Positions 1 through 8,373 of a DNA stretch of 11,000 nucleotides are shown here, in pieces. Location: NCBI RefSeq assembly GCF_020889625.1, contig NZ_CP086380.1:2024001-2035000 (forward strand), given 5' to 3'. The notes below the pieces were generated by a model. The model was not told the DNA's origin, made no database searches, and saw only the letters and a program-made list of their open reading frames with translations. Source of the DNA: Deinococcus radiophilus (lineage in GTDB: Bacteria > Deinococcota > Deinococci > Deinococcales > Deinococcaceae). The translations under genes were made by a program, and so were the position numbers. Positions within the stretch are counted from its first letter, which is position 1; each line of letters opens with the position of its first letter.

Positions 1-930
1 GTCGCGCAGTTGCTCGTAAAGTCGGCGTTGCTCCTCGCTGAGGTCTTTGGGCACGGTGACATTCAGCCGCACATACAGGTCGCCCTTGCCGCCGCTCTTC
101 TTGGGCCAGCCCTGGCCGCGCAGGCGCATGCGGCGGCCCCCGCTGCTGCCCGCGGGCACGTTCAGCTTGCCGCTACCGGTCAGGGTCTGCACGGTGACTT
201 CGCCGCCCAGCGCGGCGACCGGGGCTGGCACATCTACGCTGGTGGTCAGGTCGTCGCCGTCCAGGTCAAAGCGGCCATCTTCCAGCACGCGGATGGTCAG
301 CAGTACGTCACCGCCGCCCGGTCCTTGCCCGGCCAGGCGTAGGCGTGAGCCGTCGCGGGTTCCGGCAGGCACGCGCAGGCTGAGGCGTTTGCCGTCGACA
401 TTGATGATCTCGTCGGAGCCTTCGTAGGCTTCGCGCAGCGAGACTTGTAACTCGCCTTCCACATTCTGCACGAAGCGGCGTCCACCGCCAGTGCCCGCAC
501 CGCCCATCCCAGCACCACCCATGCCGCCGAACAGGTCCTCAATGCTGATCGGCGTACCGTCAGGGGCAGTAAAGCCGCCACGCCCGCCGCCAGCGCCACC
601 GACCCGGCCACCGAACATCTCCTGAAAAAAGTCGGAGAACTGGCTGGGATCAAAGCCGCCAAAGTCGCTGCCCTGAAAACCGCCGCCGGGATAGCCGCCT
701 GGCGGAACCTGCCCGGTGTGGCCGTACTGGTCGTACAGTTTGCGTTTGTCGGAGTCGCTCAGCACCGCGTAGGCTTCGCCAATCTCTTTGAAGCGCTCGG
801 CGGCGCTGTCGTCTCCGGCGTTCTTGTCGGGGTGATACTTCTTGGCCAGCCGGCGGTAGGCCGATTTGATGTCTGCTTCCGAAGCGCTGCGACTGACGCC
901 CAGGACTTCGTAGTAATCCTTGTAAGCCAT
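1..930 (-). CDS. dnaJ: DnaJ-type J-domain co-chaperone, zinc-finger-less, 3' end outside window
   Basis: Hsp40 co-chaperone that delivers unfolded clients to DnaK and stimulates its ATPase in the cytoplasm. Translating the minus strand from 930 gives 310 codons open to the window edge. Residues 1-70 are a J-domain starting [12 protein letters not shown], with the HPD motif at 33-35 and the helix IV segment ending KLYDQYG. A long Gly/Phe-rich linker follows (about 75-150), then the two beta-rich client-binding domains, starting near [16 protein letters not shown] found no cysteine in the translated part, so the CxxCxGxG zinc finger of classical DnaJ is absent and the protein resembles class B / CbpA-type Hsp40s. 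The last codons read EQLRD, close to where such proteins usually end, so few residues should be missing. The start is fixed by an AGGAGG Shine-Dalgarno at 935-940. It is the last gene seen in the dnaK operon, 60 nt after the VF530-ankyrin gene. Confidence 0.93.
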   Translation of the reverse strand, partial: MAYKDYYEVLGVSRSASEADIKSAYRRLAKKYHPDKNAGDDSAAERFKEIGEAYAVLSDSDKRKLYDQYGHTGQVPPGGYPGGGFQGSDFGGFDPSQFSDFFQEMFGGRVGGAGGGRGGFTAPDGTPISIEDLFGGMGGAGMGGAGTGGGRRFVQNVEGELQVSLREAYEGSDEIINVDGKRLSLRVPAGTRDGSRLRLAGQGPGGGDVLLTIRVLEDGRFDLDGDDLTTSVDVPAPVAALGGEVTVQTLTGSGKLNVPAGSSGGRRMRLRGQGWPKKSGGKGDLYVRLNVTVPKDLSEEQRRLYEQLRD

Positions 931-990
931 ATGACCTCCTGTCGGTCGGTGTTTAAGGGTCTAGGAGCCTGAGGGGCGCAGGGTGTGCCG

Positions 991-1701
991 TCAGCTCAGC
1001 TTGTTGACGAACGCTTTCAGGCCATAAGCGTAGGCGATATCCAGGGCCGTGTGACCACGTGAGTCGCTGGCCTGTGGGTCCGCGCCGTGTGACAGCAGCA
1101 GGTCCAGCATGGCCGTACTCGGAGCGCGGGTCTGAGTGCGGTAGGCCTGACCTTCCGCATCTACCGTGTGCAGCAGTGGTAGCCAGTAGCGGGAGTCGCT
1201 GACGTCGGCACCACGCCGGAGCAGCTCGCGAACAAAAGCCGGGTCAGCGCCTTGCTCTATCGCCTGATTGAGGAGCGGTAGCGCCTCAGAGTCCGGCCAG
1301 AAGTTGACATCCTCAAGTTGGGCCAGCAGCTCCAGCAACCTATCCGCTTCTACGCCGTGCCGCAGCGCCCACGCCAGCGCCTGATGACGTTTGGTCTGGC
1401 TCAGGCTGTCTGCGTCCAGCGAAGCTCCAGCTTTCAGCGCGGCAATCAGCGGATTCTGCCGCTCGCGGTGGCTTAGGCGAACATATTCTTCTTCCACCCG
1501 TTCCCGCGCCCAGTCGGTACGCCGCAGAAACTTCAGACTGCTGCTGACGCTGGGATTGCTCTGAAAGCACTTCACAGGGACGCGCCGGGCGAGTTCTTCC
1601 CAACCGTATTCGGCCTGTAGATGCGTGACAATGTCCTTGAGGGACACGCCGTGTAGCGCATCCTGCCCAGTTGGACGGTCGTCCCAGACTGCTGCGCTCA
1701 C
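991..1701 (-). CDS. VF530-family DNA-binding-like domain fused to ankyrin repeats
   Basis: Function unknown; 236 aa. Residues about 16-77 match the small VF530 family (DUF2132), recognisable from LHGVSLKDIV, YGWEELARRVPVKCF, SNPSVSSSLKFLR and the WARERVE segment; this fold is described as DNA-binding. The rest is built of ankyrin-like helical repeats, clearest at about 139-167 (LPLLNQAIEQGAD, LLRRGAD) and 195-236 (LDLLLSHGAD, then RGHTALDIAYAYG). The start is GTG at 1701, only 3 nt after the grpE stop, with a modest AAAGG upstream, so translation is probably coupled to grpE. Its place between grpE and dnaJ means it should be co-transcribed with the chaperones and induced by heat. VF530 proteins are normally short stand-alone proteins; here the ankyrin half could bind a partner such as a client or chaperone. 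That role is inference. No signal peptide or membrane segment is seen. Confidence 0.85.
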   Translation of the reverse strand: MSAAVWDDRPTGQDALHGVSLKDIVTHLQAEYGWEELARRVPVKCFQSNPSVSSSLKFLRRTDWARERVEEEYVRLSHRERQNPLIAALKAGASLDADSLSQTKRHQALAWALRHGVEADRLLELLAQLEDVNFWPDSEALPLLNQAIEQGADPAFVRELLRRGADVSDSRYWLPLLHTVDAEGQAYRTQTRAPSTAMLDLLLSHGADPQASDSRGHTALDIAYAYGLKAFVNKLS

Positions 1702-1704
1702 TTC

Positions 1705-2418
1705 TCAGCCTTTCTGGCTAACAACCACGCGGGCCGGACGTACGCAGCGGTCACCCATCCGGAAGCCCAGTTCATAGGTTTGTACGATCATGCCGTCTTC
1801 GCCTTCAATCACCTGAATGGCTTCGTGGTAGGTGGGATCAAAAGCTTCTCCCTCCTGGCCGGTCGGCTCCAGGCCCAGGCCCGCAAAGATGCCCAGCACC
1901 TTGCTCTGCACGGCTTGCATCCCCGGAATCAGCTTGCTGGGGTCTTCGCTGCCCATGCTCAGCGCGCGGGCGATGTCGTCGTAGACCGGCATCAGGGCTT
2001 CGGCCGCTTTGCTTATGCCTTTGCTCTGGGCGTCGCTCACGTCCTGCGCGGTGCGGGTGCGGTAGCCCTCGAAGTCAGCGGCCAAGCGGCCCAGACGGTT
2101 TTTCAGGTCGGCATTTTCCTGCTCCAGTTCGTCGGCACGCTGACCTTTTTGCAGCTGGCCCATCATTTCCTGCACTTGGGCCATCATGTTCTCGTCCATC
2201 TCCGGAAAGCCTTCGGGCATCTGGAAATCTTCCGGGAAGTCGTCAGGCAGATCGCTGCGGCGCGCCGTCACATCGGCGTTGGCATTTTGCAGGCCGTCGG
2301 CACCGTCGAATTGGATGTTCTCGGTCTGCTGCTCGCCCTGGGGCTGGTCATTACGCTGGTCGTCGGTCATTTCAGGCTCCTTTTTCTTACCAAAGGGGTT
2401 GGAGAAGTTGGAAAACAT
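1705..2418 (-). CDS. grpE: GrpE nucleotide exchange factor for DnaK
   Basis: GrpE releases ADP from DnaK and so resets the chaperone cycle in the cytoplasm. From the upstream start the protein is 237 aa. It has a polar, acidic N-terminal tail, a long coiled coil (about 88-130, LEQENADLKNRLGRLAADFEGYR), a four-helix dimer segment (about 136-182), and the C-terminal beta domain with FDPTYHEAI and LGFRMGDRCVRPARVVV, the part that contacts the DnaK nucleotide-binding domain. Two starts are possible. ATG at 2418 has no Shine-Dalgarno but has a TATGCT box 6 nt before it, which fits leaderless translation. ATG at 2370 (221 aa) has a good AAGGAG 7 nt upstream and fits ribosome binding on an mRNA read through from dnaK. 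The 16 extra residues look coding. The gene lies 81 nt after dnaK and 3 nt before the VF530-ankyrin gene. Confidence 0.93.
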   Translation of the reverse strand: MFSNFSNPFGKKKEPEMTDDQRNDQPQGEQQTENIQFDGADGLQNANADVTARRSDLPDDFPEDFQMPEGFPEMDENMMAQVQEMMGQLQKGQRADELEQENADLKNRLGRLAADFEGYRTRTAQDVSDAQSKGISKAAEALMPVYDDIARALSMGSEDPSKLIPGMQAVQSKVLGIFAGLGLEPTGQEGEAFDPTYHEAIQVIEGEDGMIVQTYELGFRMGDRCVRPARVVVSQKG

Positions 2419-2424
2419 AGGTGC

Positions 2425-2430
2425 AGCATA
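2425..2430 (-). promoter_or_regulatory. Candidate -10 box of an internal grpE promoter (leaderless)
   Basis: Minus-strand TATGCT lies 6 nt upstream of the ATG at 2418, the same geometry as at ftsH and msrB in this window, and the hexamer is identical to the -10 box of dnaK. No good -35 is found 16-18 nt upstream (CCTTTT at a 17-nt spacer), so this rests on the -10 alone. Confidence 0.35.
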
Positions 2431-2446
2431 GAGGCTCAGGCGGTAT

Positions 2447-2486
2447 CAAAAGGGGAGGGCGGGCCATTGAGCCACTGCCCCCCCTT
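2447..2486 (-). terminator. Hairpin between dnaK and grpE, candidate attenuator
   Basis: Read on the minus strand, AAGGGG-GGGC pairs with GCCC-T-CCCCTT, a roughly 10-bp stem with one bulged T and a loop of about 15-20 nt. A short TTTT run ends the structure. It sits 14 nt after the dnaK stop. The U-tract is short, so partial rather than full termination is more likely, which would give more dnaK than grpE-dnaJ message. Confidence 0.4.
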
Positions 2487-2499
2487 CATAACTACGGGA

Positions 2500-4392
<1,893 letters not shown>

Positions 4393-4432
4393 GTCATATC
4401 TCCTTTGAGCTGATCTTGCTTGAGGGATCTCC

Positions 4433-4464
4433 GGCTTGAATTTCGGCTATAGCCGCCTTCAGCC
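4433..4464 (-). promoter_or_regulatory. Stem-loop in the dnaK 5' leader with 12-bp palindrome
   Basis: The leader holds a perfect 12-nt palindrome, CGGCTATAGCCG (4444-4455), nested inside an outer near-complement, GGCTTGAA at 4433-4440 against TTCAGCC at 4458-4464 on the plus strand, with one bulge. In RNA this would give a two-tier hairpin starting about 11 nt after the expected transcription start. It does not cover the Shine-Dalgarno at 4400-4406, so it looks more like a message-stabilising element or protein site than a simple thermometer. Function is not known. Confidence 0.4.
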
Positions 4465-4481
4465 TTGTTGATACTTTCCCC

Positions 4482-4510
4482 AGCATAGAGACACAATCAT
4501 CTAGTGTCAA
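4482..4510 (-). promoter_or_regulatory. Housekeeping sigma-70-type promoter of the dnaK operon
   Basis: On the minus strand TTGACA (4505-4510) is followed after exactly 17 nt by TATGCT (4482-4487). The -35 is a perfect consensus and the -10 keeps T1, A2 and T6. Transcription would start near 4475, leaving a leader of about 80 nt before dnaK. A promoter this strong is expected for a heat-shock operon held down by a repressor rather than switched on by an alternative sigma factor. Confidence 0.85.
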
Positions 4511-4514
4511 TAGA

Positions 4515-4535
4515 CTTGAGTGTATTACGCTCAAC
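4515..4535. promoter_or_regulatory. HAIR operator, predicted HspR binding site
   Basis: CTTGAGT-N7-GCTCAAC matches the HspR-associated inverted repeat (CTTGAGT-N7-ACTCAAG) at 12 of 14 fixed positions, with the left arm perfect. It lies 4 nt upstream of the dnaK -35 box. HspR is a MerR-family repressor known to act on dnaK in actinobacteria and Deinococcus, using DnaK as co-repressor. No CIRCE (TTAGCACTC-N9-GAGTGCTAA) is seen here. The hspR gene is not in the window. The site also lies about 110 nt upstream of ftsH, but an effect on ftsH is not shown. Confidence 0.8.
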
Positions 4536-4635
4536 TTTGCCATTCAGGGACGCTTAAGGTTTGGTGGCTGTGGAGGCGGTGGCATGGTGTGGCCGTAGGC
4601 CGGAATATTTACAGTCTGCTGCCCGCCCACTGAAG

Positions 4636-4641
4636 TAAACT
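4636..4641 (+). promoter_or_regulatory. -10 box of a leaderless ftsH promoter
   Basis: TAAACT lies 5 nt before the ATG at 4647 and no Shine-Dalgarno precedes that ATG, so transcription would start at or near the start codon. A possible -35, TTTACA at 4608-4613, is 22 nt away and too far to be convincing. The same box and spacing recur at msrB (9119-9124). Confidence 0.55.
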
Positions 4642-4646
4642 GACCC

Positions 4647-6528
4647 ATGGATTCCAGCCCACTGAAACGCTCTTGGCGGTGGCTGCTGGGGGGAGTGGTG
4701 GTGGCTGCGCTGCTCACTCTGGCACTGTCTTCGCCGGGGCCGAAGGAAATGCCGCTGAGTGATTTCACGGACCACCTGTCGGCACGGCGAATTGAGCAGG
4801 TACAGCTCCGGCCCGACGGTGACACACTGGAGTTGCGCGGCAAGTTGGTCGGCGGTGAGCGTTTCCTGACCCGCACGTTGCCGGGTGATCCTTTGCTGTC
4901 GTTTTCTGAGCTGGAGAGCCGTGGAGTAGATACCACGTACTTGCCCCCTTCGGGATTCAGCTGGCTGAGCGCATTTAGTTGGCTGCTGACCCTTCTGCTG
5001 ATCGGTGTCCTGCTGTATATGCTGCTGCGCTCACGACAGATGGGGAACGGTGACTCGGCGGCCACTGCCTTCGGCAAAAGCCGGGCCAATGTCGTGAACA
5101 TAGAGAAAGTCGGCGTGACTTTTGCCGACGTAGCGGGCTGTGATGAGGCCAAACAGGACCTGCAGGAAGTCGTCGATTTCCTCCGTCAGCCTGAAAAGTA
5201 CCGCGCCCTGAGCCCGTATTCCCCACGGCCTCTTGCTGGTCGGCCCGCCTGGTTCCGGTAAGACCCTCCTCGCCAAAGCGGTCGCCGGCGAAGCCGGCGT
5301 CCCCTACTTCTCCATCTCCGGCTCCGACTTTGTCGAAATGTTCGTCGGTGTCGGCGCTGCCCGCGTCCGGGACCTCTTTGAACAGGCCCGCAAAAGTGCG
5401 CCCTGCATCATCTTTATGGACGAAATCGACGCGGTAGGCCGCAAGCGTGGCCTGAACCTGCAAGGCGGGAACGATGAGCGGGAACAGACCCTCAATGGGC
5501 TGCTGGTGGAGATGGACGGCTTCCGGGGCGAGGCCACCGAGGAGGGACGCGACATTATTGTCCTGGCAGCGACCAACCGCCCGGATGTATTGGACGCCGC
5601 TTTGCTGCGTCCCGGCCGCTTTGACCGTCAGGTGGTGGTGGACGCCCCGGACGCTGCTGGCCGGGAGCGAATCCTCCGGATTCACTCCCGGACCAAACCG
5701 CTGGATGTGGGGGTGGATTTGAGCCTGATCGCCCGGCGCACAGCAGGGATGGTGGGGGCAGACCTGGAAAACCTGCTGAATGAAGCGGCGTTGCTGGCGG
5801 CGCGTCAGGGGCGCGGCCGGATTCTGATGGGAGACATTGACGAGGCGCGGGACCGGGTATTGATGGGGCCAGAACGGCGGAGCCTGGTGATTCAGGAAGC
5901 AGACCGCCGTATCACCGCCTATCACGAGGTCGGCCATGCGCTGGCGGCACAACTTCTCCCCCATGCCGACAAAGCCCATAAGTTGACCATCGTGCCGCGT
6001 GGGCGGGCGCTGGGCGCGGCGCTGTACACCCCCGAAGACCGCCTTCATCTCAGCCGCAGTGCCATGCTGGATCACCTCTGTGTAGCACTGGCCGGACACG
6101 CTGCCGAAGAAGTGGCGGTGGGCGAAGTCACCACTGGGGCGGCCAATGACTTTCAGCAGGCCACCAGCTTGGCGCGGCGGATGGTCACCGAGTGGGGCAT
6201 GAGTGAAGTGGGTCCGCTGGCCTTGGCTGATGAAGCGGGCGGGTACCTGGGTTATGGTTCACAGCCCACCACTTACAGCGACCAGACGGCCGAAGCCATT
6301 GATCAAGCTGTCTCCGAGCTGCTGAATACGCAGTACCGCCGTGCTGCTGATTTGCTTACGGAACATCTGCATCTCCTGCACCGTCTGACCGATGCCTTGC
6401 TGGCCCGTGAGTCCCTGACCGGCGATGAACTGGCCCAGCTGGTCCAGGGTGGCAGCTTGCCCGCATTGAAGGCTGGTGCTGAAACTCAGCCTGAGGCTGC
6501 CCCCCGGCTGCATCCCAAGCTGGCTTAG
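4647..6528 (+). pseudogene. ftsH: FtsH ATP-dependent zinc metalloprotease, frameshifted
   Basis: FtsH is a membrane-anchored hexameric AAA+ protease that extracts and degrades damaged membrane and short-lived cytosolic proteins. Reading frame one (4647-5210) gives two membrane helices (residues about 11-28 and 104-127) around a periplasmic domain, then VTFADVAGCDEAKQDL and FLRQPEKYRAL. The frame then shifts by +1: homology resumes at 5212 ([11 protein letters not shown]) and runs to TAG at 6526-6528. This second part holds Walker A GPPGSGKT (5242-5265), Walker B IIFMDEID, the second region of homology ([16 protein letters not shown]), the zinc site HEVGH (5923-5937) and the third-ligand segment AANDFQQAT. 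Joined, it is about 626 aa, normal for the family. Unshifted, frame one stops at TAA 5259-5261, inside the Walker A sequence. No other damage is visible, so a recent mutation or a sequencing error is likely. Other ftsH copies probably exist elsewhere in such genomes. Confidence 0.88.
5208..5212 (+). other. Frameshift point in ftsH
   Basis: FtsH proteins usually read YRALGARIPHG here. The first frame gives YRAL ending with CTG at 5208-5210, a lone A follows at 5211, and the second frame resumes with GCC CGT ATT CCC (ARIP). The missing glycine codon is thus reduced to one base, equal to a 2-nt deletion. There is no homopolymer run or slippery heptamer, and the first frame has no stop at the junction, which argues against programmed frameshifting. 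Confidence 0.85.
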
Positions 6529-6572
6529 GACAAATTCACCCATCACCGTGGTACCTAAGTCGGGTGTCATCC

Positions 6573-6597
6573 ACTGCTGACCGTTGAACAGCAGTTT
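6573..6597 (+). terminator. Weak hairpin downstream of ftsH
   Basis: ACTGCTG and CAGCAGT form a 7-bp stem with a 9-nt loop, followed by only TTT. It begins 45 nt after the ftsH stop. The short stem and U-run make it a weak candidate. Confidence 0.3.
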
Positions 6598-6623
6598 ACA
6601 GTCAGTCCAGACAGTCAGTCCAG
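6598..6623. repeat. Two tandem copies of a 13-bp repeat
   Basis: ACAGTCAGTCCAG occurs twice back to back without mismatch, in the 263-nt gap between ftsH and the acetyltransferase gene. Apart from the weak hairpin just before it, I see nothing else definite in this gap: no clear promoter and no convincing small gene. Confidence 0.8.
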
Positions 6624-6791
6624 GCCCTGAGAACAGTCGCACACGTTCTGACGCGTTAGGATTGGACCGTCGCTGTATGAGTGTGCTGGTTGACTGGGTA
6701 GGCCTGACCCCGCTGCCACACCGGCCCACTGGGCGGACCACTCCAATCTGACGTTCAGGCCTTGAGTCATCACCGCCCAAGGGAGGGATTT

Positions 6792-7241
6792 ATGACCACA
6801 TCTTCAGTTCGTACTGTCTTTGACCGTCTCGGGCCTGAGTATTCACCGCTGGATGCTGGGACGCGAGCAGTGGTAGCCCAGTTTCTTTTTGTTCACTTGG
6901 ATGAATATGGGGATAGCCTGGCCGATATTCAGGCCTGCCTTGATTACGCCGAGGAGCGTGGCGGGGCCGTATTTGCCGCCTACGACGGCGATGAGTTGCT
7001 GGGTGCGTCCATTACCAACCGTACGGGAATGCAAGGTTTTATTCCGGAAAATATCCTGGTGTACATCGCCGTACACGCCGATGCGCGCGGCAAAGGCGTA
7101 GGCAAGAGCCTGATGGAAGCCATCACGAGCGCTCTGGATGGCTCGATTGCCCTGCATGTGGAGCCGCAGAATCCAGCCAAGGCGCTGTACGAGAAATACG
7201 GCTTTACCAACAAGTACCTTGAGATGCGCCTGACCCGCTGA
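6792..7241 (+). CDS. GNAT-family N-acetyltransferase
   Basis: A small (149 aa) GCN5-related acetyltransferase, expected to move an acetyl group from acetyl-CoA to an amine on an unknown substrate. The hallmark is motif A at about 90-110: strand VYIAVHADA followed by the pyrophosphate loop RGKGVG (99-104) and helix KSLMEAI. The C-terminal ALYEKYGFTNK (131-141) is the usual motif B end with its conserved Tyr and Gly-Phe. The start is ATG at 6792, chosen for the GGGAGG at 6781-6786; an upstream TTG at 6762 has no such support. The stop TGA (7239-7241) shares its A with the ATG of the next gene, so the two are almost certainly one operon with coupled translation. The partner suggests an amino acid or amino-acid-derived substrate, which is inference. 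Confidence 0.87.
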   Translation: MTTSSVRTVFDRLGPEYSPLDAGTRAVVAQFLFVHLDEYGDSLADIQACLDYAEERGGAVFAAYDGDELLGASITNRTGMQGFIPENILVYIAVHADARGKGVGKSLMEAITSALDGSIALHVEPQNPAKALYEKYGFTNKYLEMRLTR

Positions 7242-8356
7242 TGGCCTATATCACCCTCAACCGCGACAAGTTACGCCGCAACTATGACCACCTCCAGGGC
7301 CTATTTGCTGAACGTGATATCGAGTGGGGCGTCGTGACCAAGCTCTTTTGCGGCAATGAGCTGTTTATCTCCGAGGTGTTGCGTCTAGGGGTCCGTGAGG
7401 TGCTGGATTCACGGATCAGCAATCTCAAGGTGATCAAGGAACTGTGCCCCGAAGCGCAGACGGTGTATATCAAGCCACCGGCCTGGGACTACATCCCCGA
7501 TCTGGTGCAGTGGGCCGATGTGAGTTTCAATACTGAACTGGAAACCTTGCAGCGCATCTCTGACGAGGCGGTGCGGCAAGACAAGGTTCACAAGGTCATC
7601 ATCATGATCGAGATGGGTGATCTGCGGGAAGGGGTGATGCGGAGCGACCTGGCCGAGTTCTATAGTCAGGTATTCGGCCTCCCTCACCTGGAGGTCATTG
7701 GAATTGGCACCAATCTGAACTGCCTGAGTGGCGTGATGCCCAGCGAGGACAAGCTGATTCAGCTGGGCCTCTATAAAACTATTCTGGAGCTGCAAAATGA
7801 GGTGAAGATTCCCTGGGTCAGCGCGGGCACCACCGTGACTATTCCGCTGCTTAAGTACGGTCAGCTGCCGGCCAGCGTGAATCACTTCCGGGTCGGTGAG
7901 GCGCTGTATTTTGGCGCTGATCTATTTGAGGGCCAGACCTTTGACGGCATGCATGACGACGTGCTGGAGCTGCATGCCCAAGTGATCGAGCTGTCCGAAA
8001 AACCCATGACGCCTTCCGGGCCACTGGGTAAGAATCCTTTCGGCGTAACGGCGCAGAGTGACTATGAACAGGGAGCCACCGCCTACCGTGCCATTTTGGA
8101 CGTGGGCTACTTGGACGTTTCGCCGCAGTACCTGATTCTGGAAGACGAAGCGCTGGGCGTGTTGGACGCCAGCTCGGACATGTTGGTCCTGGATGCGGGT
8201 GCCAACCATGCCGGGCTAAAGGTGGGCGATCATGTGTGCTTCAAGTTGAAATACATGGGGGCCTTGCACTTGATGAACTCGGCCTATATAGACAAGGTGG
8301 TAGTCAACGATGCCGGAGAGCGCCTCGCCGAGCAAAAGGCCATGGCCCGCGACTGA
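7241..8356 (+). CDS. Alanine/ornithine racemase-like PLP enzyme (fold type III)
   Basis: Predicted PLP-dependent amino-acid racemase of 371 aa, closest by eye to the ornithine racemase / YhfX branch of the alanine racemase family. It has an N-terminal TIM-barrel and a C-terminal beta domain. The likely PLP lysine is K34 in GVVTKLFCGN. Other family-like stretches are LDSRISNLK (55-63), KVIIMIEMGDLREG (118-131), GIGTNLNCLSG (154-164), NHFRVGEALYFG (214-225) and LDASSDMLVLDAG (308-320). Y290 in VGY may be the counterpart of the catalytic tyrosine of alanine racemase; this is tentative. The ATG overlaps the stop of the acetyltransferase gene and has no strong Shine-Dalgarno of its own. Deinococcus peptidoglycan contains L-ornithine, so ornithine or a related diamino acid is a reasonable substrate guess, but the sequence alone does not show it. 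Confidence 0.85.
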   Translation: MAYITLNRDKLRRNYDHLQGLFAERDIEWGVVTKLFCGNELFISEVLRLGVREVLDSRISNLKVIKELCPEAQTVYIKPPAWDYIPDLVQWADVSFNTELETLQRISDEAVRQDKVHKVIIMIEMGDLREGVMRSDLAEFYSQVFGLPHLEVIGIGTNLNCLSGVMPSEDKLIQLGLYKTILELQNEVKIPWVSAGTTVTIPLLKYGQLPASVNHFRVGEALYFGADLFEGQTFDGMHDDVLELHAQVIELSEKPMTPSGPLGKNPFGVTAQSDYEQGATAYRAILDVGYLDVSPQYLILEDEALGVLDASSDMLVLDAGANHAGLKVGDHVCFKLKYMGALHLMNSAYIDKVVVNDAGERLAEQKAMARD

Positions 8357-8373
8357 GCCGCAGCCCGTGAGGC

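Noticed and set aside
4393..4480. RNA thermometer (fourU or ROSE type) masking the dnaK ribosome-binding site
   Set aside because: The leader has a hairpin, but I found no stretch complementary to the AAAGGAG at 4400-4406 and no four-U run.
4393..4646. CIRCE / HrcA operator in front of dnaK
   Set aside because: No TTAGCACTC or GAGTGCTAA arms are present; the inverted repeat found is of the HAIR type.
5200..5261. Programmed ribosomal frameshifting in ftsH
   Set aside because: The first frame has no stop at the shift point, there is no slippery heptamer, and family comparison points to a simple 2-base loss. Not excluded by experiment, but unsupported by sequence.
4975..6099. Minus-strand open frame of 374 codons opposite ftsH
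   Set aside because: It lies fully antisense to FtsH motifs and shows no recognisable family; a shadow frame.
6259..6780. Minus-strand open frame reaching into the gap upstream of the GNAT gene
   Set aside because: Most of it is antisense to the FtsH C-terminus, and the part in the gap shows no family motif or ribosome-binding site.
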